15,061 bases of DNA from a candidate division CSSED10-310 bacterium (GTDB lineage: Bacteria; CSSED10-310; JAFGDC01), in contig JAFGDC010000107.1 in NCBI GenBank assembly GCA_016932295.1, positions 1 through 15,061 on the forward strand, written 5' to 3'. The stretch's first letter is position 1; each line of letters begins with the position of its first letter. This document shows, piece by piece, positions 1-9,300 of this stretch. A model generated the notes under the pieces. That model was not told the origin of the DNA and ran no database searches. It saw only the letters and a program-made list of their open reading frames with translations. The translations under genes and the position numbers were made by a program.

Positions 1-529
1 CCAGCACCGTCAAACCATGTCGATCCATGGTTCCAGTAAATTCGGACGCGAGGCGCCGCCAGGTTCCGCGATCGGTCACTTCCACCTGGCTCGAGGGTAT
101 CACGGCGCCACGATAGATGAAGCTGCCTGACGTTCCGGTTCGGACCAGGCCGAATTCGCCGAGAACCTGATCGATTTCCGTTCCAATGCCTGGGGGGGAA
201 GACGACCTCCTGGACGGACGGCGCTGCACCATCGTGGTTGCAACCAGCACCGCCACTACCGCCACAAACGCTGTCAGGCCGAACACCGTCAGCCAGGATC
301 GAGACGCCCGCCTGGCGGGTTTTCCCGGTTTTCGACCAGAAGTACCCTGCCTGGCGCGTGTACCGGTCCCGGCCTGCTTCACCCCTTTTTTCCCCGGGGA
401 AGCACCACCTTTGCGAGTAGTGTTCCCCGTCCCCTGAGGGCGCTTCCCACTGCTCCCGCCGCGACCACTTTTCCCGCTACCGCCCTTGGCTCCGCCCCGG
501 TTGTTTCCACTCGATCCGGCCACCGTCAT
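1..529 (-). CDS. Single-pass membrane protein, partial; possible divergent polysaccharide deacetylase
   Basis: The reading frame is open from an ATG at 529 to the window edge, so about 176 N-terminal residues are visible and the C-terminus is missing. Residues 1-79 are a low-complexity Gly/Ser/Lys/Arg-rich, strongly basic segment. Residues about 80-101 form one hydrophobic helix (core FGLTAFVAVVAVLVATTMV) followed by positive charges, then a short Ser/Pro linker. A globular part starts near residue 115 (IDQVLGEFGLVRTG). No catalytic motif is visible. The gene begins 25 nt after the stop of the S41 peptidase homologue on the same strand, so the two are probably cotranscribed. In many proteobacteria the gene at this place is a divergent polysaccharide deacetylase (YibQ/DUF610), and the N-anchor plus periplasmic domain would fit. 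That identity rests on neighbourhood only. The start is supported weakly by AAGGCGG just upstream; a GTG at 523 is an alternative. Confidence 0.6.
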   Translation of the reverse strand, partial: MTVAGSSGNNRGGAKGGSGKSGRGGSSGKRPQGTGNTTRKGGASPGKKGVKQAGTGTRARQGTSGRKPGKPARRASRSWLTVFGLTAFVAVVAVLVATTMVQRRPSRRSSSPPGIGTEIDQVLGEFGLVRTGTSGSFIYRGAVIPSSQVEVTDRGTWRRLASEFTGTMDRHGLTVL

Positions 530-554
530 CCCGCCTTGTCGCTCATCACCGGCC

Positions 555-1715
555 TCATGGCGTTGCTGCGTGTTTCCGGCGCACTTCTATCAAGGCCCTG
601 GTAAGAAGTGGATCCGGAGTGTCCCCCGCAGTTTCGCGAAGCTCCACCCGCAGATCGTCGGTATCCGCCACATCGGGGGTGATGCCCTTGTCCAGCAATG
701 GGTGGTCTGAGAACGCGTACAATCCCGAGGTGAGCACCACGGCGCCGCCCACATCCAGTGGCGTGCGAGTTTGTTTTATACCGCGGCCATAGGTGCCACG
801 ACCGATTACCACGGCCTTCCCGGCCGCCTGGAGCGCCGCTGCCAGTACTTCGGCGCCGCCGTAGGTGGTTTCATCCACGAGTACGACCATGGGGAAATCC
901 GCCGCCTGCCTGCCATCACTGCCCCGCAGCGGTTCCAGGACCTTGTCTTCCCGACCCATCAAGGAACCCTTGATCTGTGCATCCGGGAGAAACAGATCCG
1001 CCATGGCGAACCCATTTTCTTCACCACCCCGGGAACAGCCACGCAAATCCAGCACCAGCCCGTCCAGCGTCGCGGAAGCGGCCGCGGCAATCGCCTCAGC
1101 CGACTGCGTTGAGTCCAGGTCGCGGACGGCGACGATCCTGATTCCGTCCTCGGTTTTCACATCGCAGGCCGTCTCCATCGGCAAGAGACCGGCCACCAGC
1201 GTGACATCATGCACCTTGTTCTCGCCGTCGCGCAGCAGTTGCAGGGTCAGCGCTTCACCCGCCGGCTTGTGAAGCAGTCGTTCCACGGCTGGAATGGTCA
1301 GAAATTGAGGATAGGAACCATCGATGGTGAATACCACATCGCCTGTTTCGATATCTTCTCCATCGGCCGGTGATCCGGGAATGGTCCTGATGACCGCCAG
1401 GTGCCCACCGCGGAATCCGTACAGCAATCCCACGCCGGCACTCCTGTCCACATCCGGCAGGCCCTCCGGAGGTAGGTAGTATCCGTAGCGGTCGATTCGC
1501 AGCACCATGCCATTGATTGCCCCAGCCACCAGCAGATCGACATCCACCGGTTCCAGGTAATAGGCCCGCACAAGGTCGAGAACCTCCACGAAAATATTGA
1601 AATTTTTATACACATCTGCATCCACCCCAGGCGCCAGGGCGGAAGGAGCGGCTGAAGCTGCGAAGGCGGCTCCGACGAACGACAGCAGCCAAATGGTGAC
1701 AACCAATGATCTCAT
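555..1715 (-). CDS. S41 (C-terminal processing) peptidase homologue, probably catalytically inactive
   Basis: A 386-residue protein. I chose the ATG at 1715 because it is preceded by GAGGAT at good spacing and opens directly into a signal peptide (MRSLVVTIWLLSFVGAAFA, cleavage near residue 20); an in-frame upstream ATG at 1808 would bury this signal. A PDZ-like domain spans about residues 88-172 (GSPAD, TGDVVFTIDG), followed by the S41 core at about 190-360 with LVLDLRG and the final GITPD motif. In the family, Ser and Lys lie 25 residues apart (Ser430/Lys455 of E. coli Prc). Here the aligned positions are Gly286 (in TTYGGAEVL) and Arg311 (in GTYGRG), so both catalytic residues are missing while the fold signature remains. 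The likely location is the periplasm. It could act as a PDZ adaptor or scaffold, as in envelope systems regulating cell-wall hydrolases, but that role is inference. Confidence 0.85.
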   Translation of the reverse strand: MRSLVVTIWLLSFVGAAFAASAAPSALAPGVDADVYKNFNIFVEVLDLVRAYYLEPVDVDLLVAGAINGMVLRIDRYGYYLPPEGLPDVDRSAGVGLLYGFRGGHLAVIRTIPGSPADGEDIETGDVVFTIDGSYPQFLTIPAVERLLHKPAGEALTLQLLRDGENKVHDVTLVAGLLPMETACDVKTEDGIRIVAVRDLDSTQSAEAIAAAASATLDGLVLDLRGCSRGGEENGFAMADLFLPDAQIKGSLMGREDKVLEPLRGSDGRQAADFPMVVLVDETTYGGAEVLAAALQAAGKAVVIGRGTYGRGIKQTRTPLDVGGAVVLTSGLYAFSDHPLLDKGITPDVADTDDLRVELRETAGDTPDPLLTRALIEVRRKHAATP

Positions 1716-2059
1716 GCAGGCATCCTCATCAGACGCACGGAAAGGCGCCGGTAAAATCGACTCCACGCGCTGCCGGTAAGACTCCGACAGCGCACAACGG
1801 CCTACCAAGACTAGCCCCGCCCGCAGGGGGTGTCAATCATCCCCACCGAAGGCATCCAACCACCCCGCGGCGGATGGGTTTTGAAACGCCTGAACCATAC
1901 CCCTGATCCGCGCATCCTGCACGCTGCTTGACCTGCTGCGGGAGGAGGCCGGGATAGTAAATGCCCCAGGTTGTTCGAAAAAGCACCAACCGAATGATCA
2001 ATTTGTAACAATTCCATTTTAAGATTTTTAGCGGGATTAGATTCTGCTATACTCCGGCC
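1716..2059. other. Divergent intergenic region without a gene
   Basis: These 344 nt separate the minus-strand envelope genes from the plus-strand genes. Apart from a promoter candidate facing each way, I see no convincing coding frame, RNA gene or terminator. The right end (about 1995-2055) is markedly A+T-richer than its surroundings, as expected of a promoter region. Confidence 0.6.
1808..1836 (-). promoter_or_regulatory. Candidate sigma70 promoter of the S41 homologue
   Basis: On the minus strand a perfect -35 hexamer TTGACA (1836-1831) is followed after 17 nt by TAGTCT (1813-1808), which keeps the first two and last bases of the -10 consensus. The start site would lie near 1801, giving a leader of about 85 nt. 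The spacer is very G+C-rich. The -10 is weak, so confidence is moderate. Confidence 0.4.
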
Positions 2060-2060
2060 A
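2045..2060 (+). promoter_or_regulatory. Extended -10 promoter placing the transcript start at the ATG
   Basis: TGCTATACT (2045-2053) is a good extended -10 element (TGn plus TATACT, one mismatch). The expected start, seven bases after the hexamer, is the A of the ATG at 2060, which would give a leaderless mRNA. No good -35 box sits at standard distance, as is usual for extended -10 promoters. No ribosome-binding site could exist in front of the 2060 ATG on such a transcript. Confidence 0.5.
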
Positions 2061-3829
2061 TGGTCATCAAACCTGAGATGGATTTACCACCGTTACTGGC
2101 GATCCTGTCTTCATTACCCAATGAGACACTGGCAGGAATGCTGGAGCTACTGGATCGGGACGCAGCCGTTTCCCGTGTCAGGCCGCAGGTGATCACGCGC
2201 CTGTTTCGAGCGCTCACCGACGTGGAAACGTTGAAGGCGATTCACCGGGAATGTTCCGAAGACGATCGGATCATTCTCCACGAAGCGCTGGCGCATGACG
2301 GACGAGTACCCGACGAAGGGTATTTCCGGCTCAGATATCGGCGCGAACTGGGACCGGACTGCCAGTGGCGGATGTCGCTCAATCGCGGCCGGCTCGGTTT
2401 GCTGGCGTATCCATTGCTCAGCCATGCCGCGCCTACTGAGGTGATCATTCCCGAGGAGATTCTGCGGTTGCTCGCCACGTTTATCCAGCCTGCCGCGCCG
2501 GTCGCGTTGAAGAAACCGGAACGATTTCCGCCCTACTGTTATATGCCGGAGCTGGAGGGGTTGGATGATTTCGTCACAGTCCTGGACAGGGCTGTAGAGG
2601 GGCTGGTACGCCTGGACTCGACTGCGGGCGGTTTGACGCCGGGGAGCAGGAAGCTGCTGGCGCCGTCGATGGTGATCGGCGAGCCGTTGGCGAACGTTAC
2701 GCACGAGGGTGCCGGTGCTGGTCGATCCATACGGCTGCAGGGCATCGTGGACCTGCTGCTCATGGCGGATGTCATCCACTCCCATGGGAGGTCGGCCGGA
2801 CCCGGCGCAAGGGCGGGTCAGTTCCGGGCAGCGACTCCCGAGGAGCGGCTGGGTATGCTGCTGGAAGGTTGGTTGCAGGCGGATGCACCGGACGAGATCA
2901 CCAGGTTGGATGGCATAGTCTTCGGGCGGCATGCGATGACGAAACTCACGCCGCGATCGCAACGGGCGACGCTCCTGTGGGAGCAGTTGAGCCGGATTCA
3001 GCGGTCCGACTGGGTTTCCGTGGACAGCTTTATCAGGAAGTGCGGTCTGAAGCACAGGGATTTGCTGCGACCCATGTCATGGATATCGATCGGAGCCCTG
3101 ACCATCGGGGCGGAAAGCGAGTTCGAGTGGCAGAAGCGTACCGGAGAGGATCGCTGGATGGCGGTGGAAGGCGAGTACATCAAGGCGGTGTTGTTCGGCT
3201 GCCTTGCGGCCATGGGAATAGTAAACATTGCCTATGACATCGCCACCGATGCCGGCATGAAGTTCCTGAGCAGGTACCAAACGATGCGCTCTTTCCAACT
3301 GACGGCGGTGGGGCAGTTCCTCCTCGGCCGAACGGACTCGCTCGAACCTGTCGGTGCCGTAAACCAGTTCTCCCTTCATTTTTCGAATGGAACCCTGGTG
3401 GTTGAAAGCGGCCGTCTGGCGGCCGCCGACATGGTTTTTCTGAACCGGATTGCCCGGCGCCAGGGCGACAGCGGTGAATCTTATGAAATCGATCCGGACA
3501 GTATCGCCTTGGCGCGGAACGATGGCATCTCGATTGCGCAGATCCGGAGTTTCCTTGACCGGCTCATGCGGCCGCCTTTGCCGGGCGCTCTCAGCCTTCT
3601 TCTGGACACCTGGCGGGAGAGCCACGAACCGCTCCAGATGAGGCCGGCGATATTGGTGACGGCGCACTCCGAGGCGGTGCTTGCCCAACTTCTCGAGTCT
3701 GGATTGCAGGAGGCTTCCATCATTCGTGTCGATGAACGCCGTATCCTCGTCCCGACGGAGTTGGTGGAGTACATAGAGCGATTCTGTGATCAGCATAAAT
3801 TATTCCTCGAATCGGGATGGCGTCGATAA
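2060..3829 (+). CDS. XPB-N-terminal-like helicase-associated domain protein, no motor domain
   Basis: A 589-residue soluble protein with no signal peptide or membrane segment. The C-terminal part, about residues 431-580, resembles the helicase-associated/XPB-Ssl2 N-terminal-like domain (Helicase_C_3): a strand with GTLVV, a YEIDPDSIALARNDG segment, a helix IAQIRSFLDRL, then PPLPGALSLLLDTW, and a final strand pair ending ILVPTELVEYI. In known members this pattern of Y-x-(4)-S-I/V-x-x-A-x-x-x-G followed by a plP...W helix is typical. The N-terminal 400 residues are mostly helical and I do not recognise them. No Walker A or DEAD/DEAH motif is present, so it is not itself a helicase. Family members occur beside or fused to XPB-type helicases in DNA repair, but no helicase gene is visible here. 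A second ATG at 2078 is an alternative start. The nucleotidyltransferase follows on the same strand after 93 nt. Confidence 0.7.
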   Translation: MVIKPEMDLPPLLAILSSLPNETLAGMLELLDRDAAVSRVRPQVITRLFRALTDVETLKAIHRECSEDDRIILHEALAHDGRVPDEGYFRLRYRRELGPDCQWRMSLNRGRLGLLAYPLLSHAAPTEVIIPEEILRLLATFIQPAAPVALKKPERFPPYCYMPELEGLDDFVTVLDRAVEGLVRLDSTAGGLTPGSRKLLAPSMVIGEPLANVTHEGAGAGRSIRLQGIVDLLLMADVIHSHGRSAGPGARAGQFRAATPEERLGMLLEGWLQADAPDEITRLDGIVFGRHAMTKLTPRSQRATLLWEQLSRIQRSDWVSVDSFIRKCGLKHRDLLRPMSWISIGALTIGAESEFEWQKRTGEDRWMAVEGEYIKAVLFGCLAAMGIVNIAYDIATDAGMKFLSRYQTMRSFQLTAVGQFLLGRTDSLEPVGAVNQFSLHFSNGTLVVESGRLAAADMVFLNRIARRQGDSGESYEIDPDSIALARNDGISIAQIRSFLDRLMRPPLPGALSLLLDTWRESHEPLQMRPAILVTAHSEAVLAQLLESGLQEASIIRVDERRILVPTELVEYIERFCDQHKLFLESGWRR

Positions 3830-3922
3830 AGAACCTCGCGCGCTTGGCCATCAGCCCCGGGTCAGGTAGAGTGCGTGACATCCGGGTGCGGAGGAACGTA
3901 TTCTCGCGGAGGAGCGACAGCG

Positions 3923-4678
3923 ATGGCAGCAATTGATCCAGGTACATTGCAGGCGGTGATACTGGCGGCTGGCCGGGGCACCCGCATGCGACCGGTCAGC
4001 GACCGGATTCCCAAGCCCCTCATTCCCATCAACGGTCGGCCGTTTCTCGGCCATCTCCTGGACATCGTGGCCGATACGGGCATTGCGGCGGCCTCGACGG
4101 TCGTGGTGGTGCGATATCTCAAAGACCAGGTAAAAGACTTTCTGACCGCGTACGCACCGTCAGTCAGATCCACGGAACAACCCCGGCTGGACGGCACCGC
4201 CGGCGCCCTGTTCTGCGCGATGTCTCACCTCGATCCAGCAAGACCGGTACTCATGCTCATGGGGGATAATTTTTATTCGCGACGCGATGTGGCGGCCATG
4301 TGTGGAGCCGGCACGCACGCCATCGGCTGCATCCGGAGCGGCGCTCCCGAACGCTACGGGGTGGTGGAGACGGGCGGAACTCCTCCGCGGGTCACGCGAA
4401 TCGTGGAAAAGCCGGTGCACTATTTTTTTGAGCGATATGTACTCATTTCGACCGGCCTGCATCTTTTCCTGCCCTCGTTCCATCACGTGCTGCACGAGGA
4501 GGTGGCGGTTCACCGTCGGCGGGAAATGGATGGTGAGATACCGCTGACGGATGCCGTCAATCGGTTGGCTGCCGCCGAGACGGTAGCGCCGGTGGAGCTT
4601 GATGACTGGCGTGACATGGGGTGTCCCGAAGATATTCCCGCCATGGCGGAATGGGTGTTGCAACGGGCCGACAAATAG
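3923..4678 (+). CDS. Sugar-phosphate nucleotidyltransferase (GT-A-like NTP transferase)
   Basis: A 251-residue cytosolic enzyme expected to make an NDP-sugar from an NTP and a sugar-1-phosphate. The signature LAAGRGTRMRP lies at residues 14-24 and the catalytic Lys of PKP at residue 31. GDN at 114-116 supplies a metal-binding Asp115, ERYGVVE is at 143-149, EKP at 162-164, and WRDMGCPED at 229-237 supplies the second metal Asp231. The length fits the short single-domain class (RfbA/RmlA-, UgpG/GalU- or mannose-1-P-guanylyltransferase-like) with no left-handed beta-helix extension, which excludes full-length GlmU. Base and sugar specificity cannot be read from the sequence. The start at 3923 is set by GGAGGAG (3908-3914) eight nt upstream; an in-frame ATG at 3875 lacks such a site. 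No other polysaccharide gene is adjacent, so the pathway is unknown. Confidence 0.88.
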   Translation: MAAIDPGTLQAVILAAGRGTRMRPVSDRIPKPLIPINGRPFLGHLLDIVADTGIAAASTVVVVRYLKDQVKDFLTAYAPSVRSTEQPRLDGTAGALFCAMSHLDPARPVLMLMGDNFYSRRDVAAMCGAGTHAIGCIRSGAPERYGVVETGGTPPRVTRIVEKPVHYFFERYVLISTGLHLFLPSFHHVLHEEVAVHRRREMDGEIPLTDAVNRLAAAETVAPVELDDWRDMGCPEDIPAMAEWVLQRADK

Positions 4679-4771
4679 AACGATGCAACCGGCCCGGAGG
4701 TTTTTTGGCGTCAGTTGTTCACCACCCCATCCAAGCACGCCATACTCGCTGATTTCACCTATAAATTGGGG

Positions 4772-4813
4772 TTGACGAACATGCATTGCTCCTTTACAAG
4801 TTGATATCTTGTA
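4772..4813 (+). promoter_or_regulatory. gdhA promoter with overlapping palindromic operator candidate
   Basis: TTGACG (4772-4777, five of six matches to -35) is followed after 17 nt by TACAAG (4795-4800, four of six to -10). The -10 is also the left arm of a perfect inverted repeat, TACAAG-TTGATAT-CTTGTA (4795-4813), which would cover the -10 and the start site near 4807. A repressor bound there would block initiation. The word ATAAATTGG occurs twice around this promoter, at 4761-4769 and at 4849-4857 next to the ribosome-binding site. The preceding 4679-4760 holds only a weak hairpin plus T-run after the nucleotidyltransferase gene. Confidence 0.45.
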
Positions 4814-4852
4814 GCGGGAGGAGGACCTACCCGTTGTGGTGACAACTCATAA

Positions 4853-6211
<1,359 letters not shown>

Positions 6212-6307
6212 CGAACGAGTCGGACCGCGCTGGCGGCCATACAGCGCCGCATGTTACAGTAAACGGCAGGCTGTGATGAGGCGTGTTCCGAACAACCGAG
6301 CAAGAAC

Positions 6308-6345
6308 GGAAAGAGGGAACCCGCTTCCCTCTTTCCTCTTTTTTT
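6308..6345 (+). terminator. Strong rho-independent terminator after gdhA
   Basis: A perfect 12-bp inverted repeat, GGAAAGAGGGAA (6308-6319) and TTCCCTCTTTCC (6325-6336), encloses a 5-nt loop and is followed by a T-rich run (about 6338-6345). It separates gdhA from the next gene, which starts only 39 nt later without an obvious new promoter. Confidence 0.9.
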
Positions 6346-6383
6346 CTTAACGAATAGACACTTACCCAAGGACTCGGGACGCA

Positions 6384-9300
6384 ATGAAAAAGGCCGCCAT
6401 CAAGGACACCCGCAAGATCTGGGAATCAAAATTCGGGATGTTTCATGAACTCATGAAGCATCGCATCGTGAACATCCTGCTGGTCTCCAGTTCGTATGAC
6501 CTCTTCATCATCGAAGGTGACGGCCAGTTGTCAGACCTGATCATCGAGGAGTACCTCGATCTCAACCTGCGCTACCTGCCCCGCATCACCAGGGTATCGA
6601 CCGTTGAGCAGGCGGCCGGATTGTTGAAGCAACAGCGTTTCGACATGGTCATCGTGATGTTGGGTACGGGCGCCATCGATCATCTGGCGTTCGGCAGGCA
6701 GGTGAAAGACCTGCATCCCGGACTGCCGGTGGTCCTGCTGGCCTATGACGCCACCAAGCTCGAGACGCTCATCAAGGAGGAAATGTCGCAGGTCATCGAC
6801 AAGGTCTTTCTCTGGCAGGGAGATGTCAAGCTCCTGCTGGCCATCATCAAGGTGGTGGAGGACCAGTTGAATGCACCATGGGATGTGGAGATGGGCGGTG
6901 TCCTGGTGATCATCCTCATCGAGGATTCGGTGCGGTTTTATTCATCCTATCTGCCGCACATCTATCGTGAAATCGTGCGGCAGACGCAGAACCTCATGGC
7001 GGACAGTACCAACGCCACCGAACGGCTGCTGCGCATGCGTGCTCGTCCGAAGATCATCACCGCACAGACCTTCGAGGAGGCCAGGGAAGTGTATGAACGT
7101 TTCCGCGGCAACCTGCTGGGGGTAATCACCGATGCCGAGTTCCCCGCCGGCGGCCGGATGGACAACGAAGCGGGGTTGAAATTTATCAGGCTGGTCAAGG
7201 ATGAACAGCCGGACATCCCGATACTCCTGCAATCCTCCACTCCCCAGTTCGCCGTCATCGCCAGGGAACTCAGGGTGAAGTTCCTGAACAAGGTTTCGCC
7301 CACGCTCCTGGAAGATCTGCGGGATTTCCTCCAGGTAAACCTTGGATTCGGTGATTTTGTGTTCCGTACCAGTGACAACCATGAGGTGGGGCGGGCGGCG
7401 GACCTGCGCAGTTTGCGCGAATGGTTGCACATTCTGCCTCTGGAGAGCATCCGGTATCATTCCGAGCGCAACCACTTCTCCCATTGGTTAAAGGCTCGAA
7501 CGGAGTTCGACCTGGCCAACAAACTGCGGCCGCTCACCATCAGCGATTTTGACGATCTCGAGCACGTCAGGCAGTACCTGATTCAAGCCTTGGAAGAATT
7601 CCAGATCGAGAAGCAGAAGGGCGAGGTGACCCTGTTCGCCTCCAGCCGCCTTGACACCAGGGCGGCGTTCGCCCGTATCGGTCGTGGTTCCATAGGCGGC
7701 AAGGCGCGAGGTCTCGCCTTTTTCAACTCCCTCATCAACCGCCGTAAGCTCAACGATCTGTTCCCCGGTGTCCAGATCCTGGTACCGCCCACCGTGGTGG
7801 TCTGCACCGATGTATTCGATGAATTCATGGAGAGCAATTCCCTGCGCGAGCAGGCAGCCGGTGATCTGACCGAGGAAGCGTTGGTGCGCCTGTTTTTACA
7901 GGCGTCGTTCCCGGCGGCGTTTCAGAACGACCTGGAGACGTTTCTCTCTTTCTTCGAATTCCCTCTTGCCATCCGTTCTTCCAGCCTGCTGGAGGACTCG
8001 AAATATCTGCCGTTCGCGGGAATCTACTCCACAGTGCTTCTGCCCAACAACCACCGTTCGGTGGAGGTTCGCCTGCGCCATTTACAGGATGCCATCAAGG
8101 TAGTGTACGCTTCGATGTTTTTTCCGAACTCCAAGAAGTATTTAAAATCCTCCCCCTACCGCGTGGAGGAGGAGAAGATGGCGGTGATGATGCAGCAGTT
8201 GATCGGAACGCGGCACGATGACCGGTTTTATCCTGTCATTTCCGGTGTAGCCCGATCGCTCAACCATTACCCCGTGCCGCCCATGAGCGCCCGGGACGGC
8301 ATGGCATCGGTGGCGCTCGGCCTGGGCAAGACAGTGGTGGAAGGCGGCCAGGTGCTGCGGTTCTGCCCTGCCTGCCCGCAAGCCCTGCCGCAATTTTCCA
8401 CCACCGACGATGTCCTGACCTTCTCGCAGAAGGAATTCTACAGCCTGGACATGAGGGCCGATGAACACTACCAGGTCAGCGCCAGGGACATGAACCTGTT
8501 GAAGGAACCCATAACACGGGCGCATCACGACGGTATCCTCCAGTACCTGGGCTCGACGTACAGCGCCGCCAACGATCGTCTCTATGAAGGCGTATACAGG
8601 GACGGAGTGCAACTGGTGACCTTCGCCCCCATCCTCAAGTCCCGACTCTTTCCCCTGGCCGATATCCTGGCCCTGCTTCTTGAGCTGGGCAGAGAAGGCA
8701 TGGCGTGCGAGGTGGAAATCGAGTTTGCAGTGGAAATCCATGCCGAACTGGAGCGGCCGGATGAGTTTGGTTTTCTCCAGATCAGGCCGGCCATCACGGG
8801 ATTGGAGCGGGGTGATGTCTCGCTTACCGGGATCAGGGACGAGGACGTGGTATGTTCCAGCAGCATGTCGCTCGGCAACGGCAGGATAGATACTCTCAGG
8901 GACATCGTGTATGTGCGTCCGGAGCGATTCGACCGCGCCAGGACCGTGGCCATCGCCGCGGAGTTGGGCAGTTTCAACGACGTGCTGCGGGCCGGCGATA
9001 CCAGATATGTGCTCATCGGATTCTGTCGTTGGGGAACCAGCGATCCATGGTTGGGTATCCCGGTCATGTGGTCGCAGATCGCCAACTCCTCGGTGATCGT
9101 GGAGAGCGGCCTGGAGGATTTCTATGTCGAGCCATCTCAGGGCACACATTTCTTCCAGAACCTCATCAGCCATGGAGTGGCATACATGACCGTGAATCCG
9201 GGCAAAGACGGCGCCATCGACTGGAACTGGTTGGCATCTCTGCCGGCAAAGGCGGAGGGGGAGTTCGTCCGGCACGTACGGCTCGAGCGGCCGTTGGACG

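Noticed and set aside
186..710. Plus-strand open frames at the left end.
   Set aside because: Their Pro/Arg/Ser-rich translations mirror the Gly/Lys-rich minus-strand membrane protein and the end of the S41 gene; no ribosome-binding site or domain supports them.
2147..3055. A 302-codon minus-strand open frame inside the helicase-associated domain gene.
   Set aside because: Composition is rich in Arg, Gln and Pro with no recognisable domain, and the plus strand encodes a coherent protein over the whole span.
4683..4706. A terminator after the nucleotidyltransferase (AACC...GGTTTTTT).
   Set aside because: The stem is only about 4 bp, too weak to call despite the T-run.
4776..4790. A sigma54-type promoter before gdhA (TTGC near 4786).
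   Set aside because: The required GG dinucleotide at the -24 position is not present at the correct spacing.
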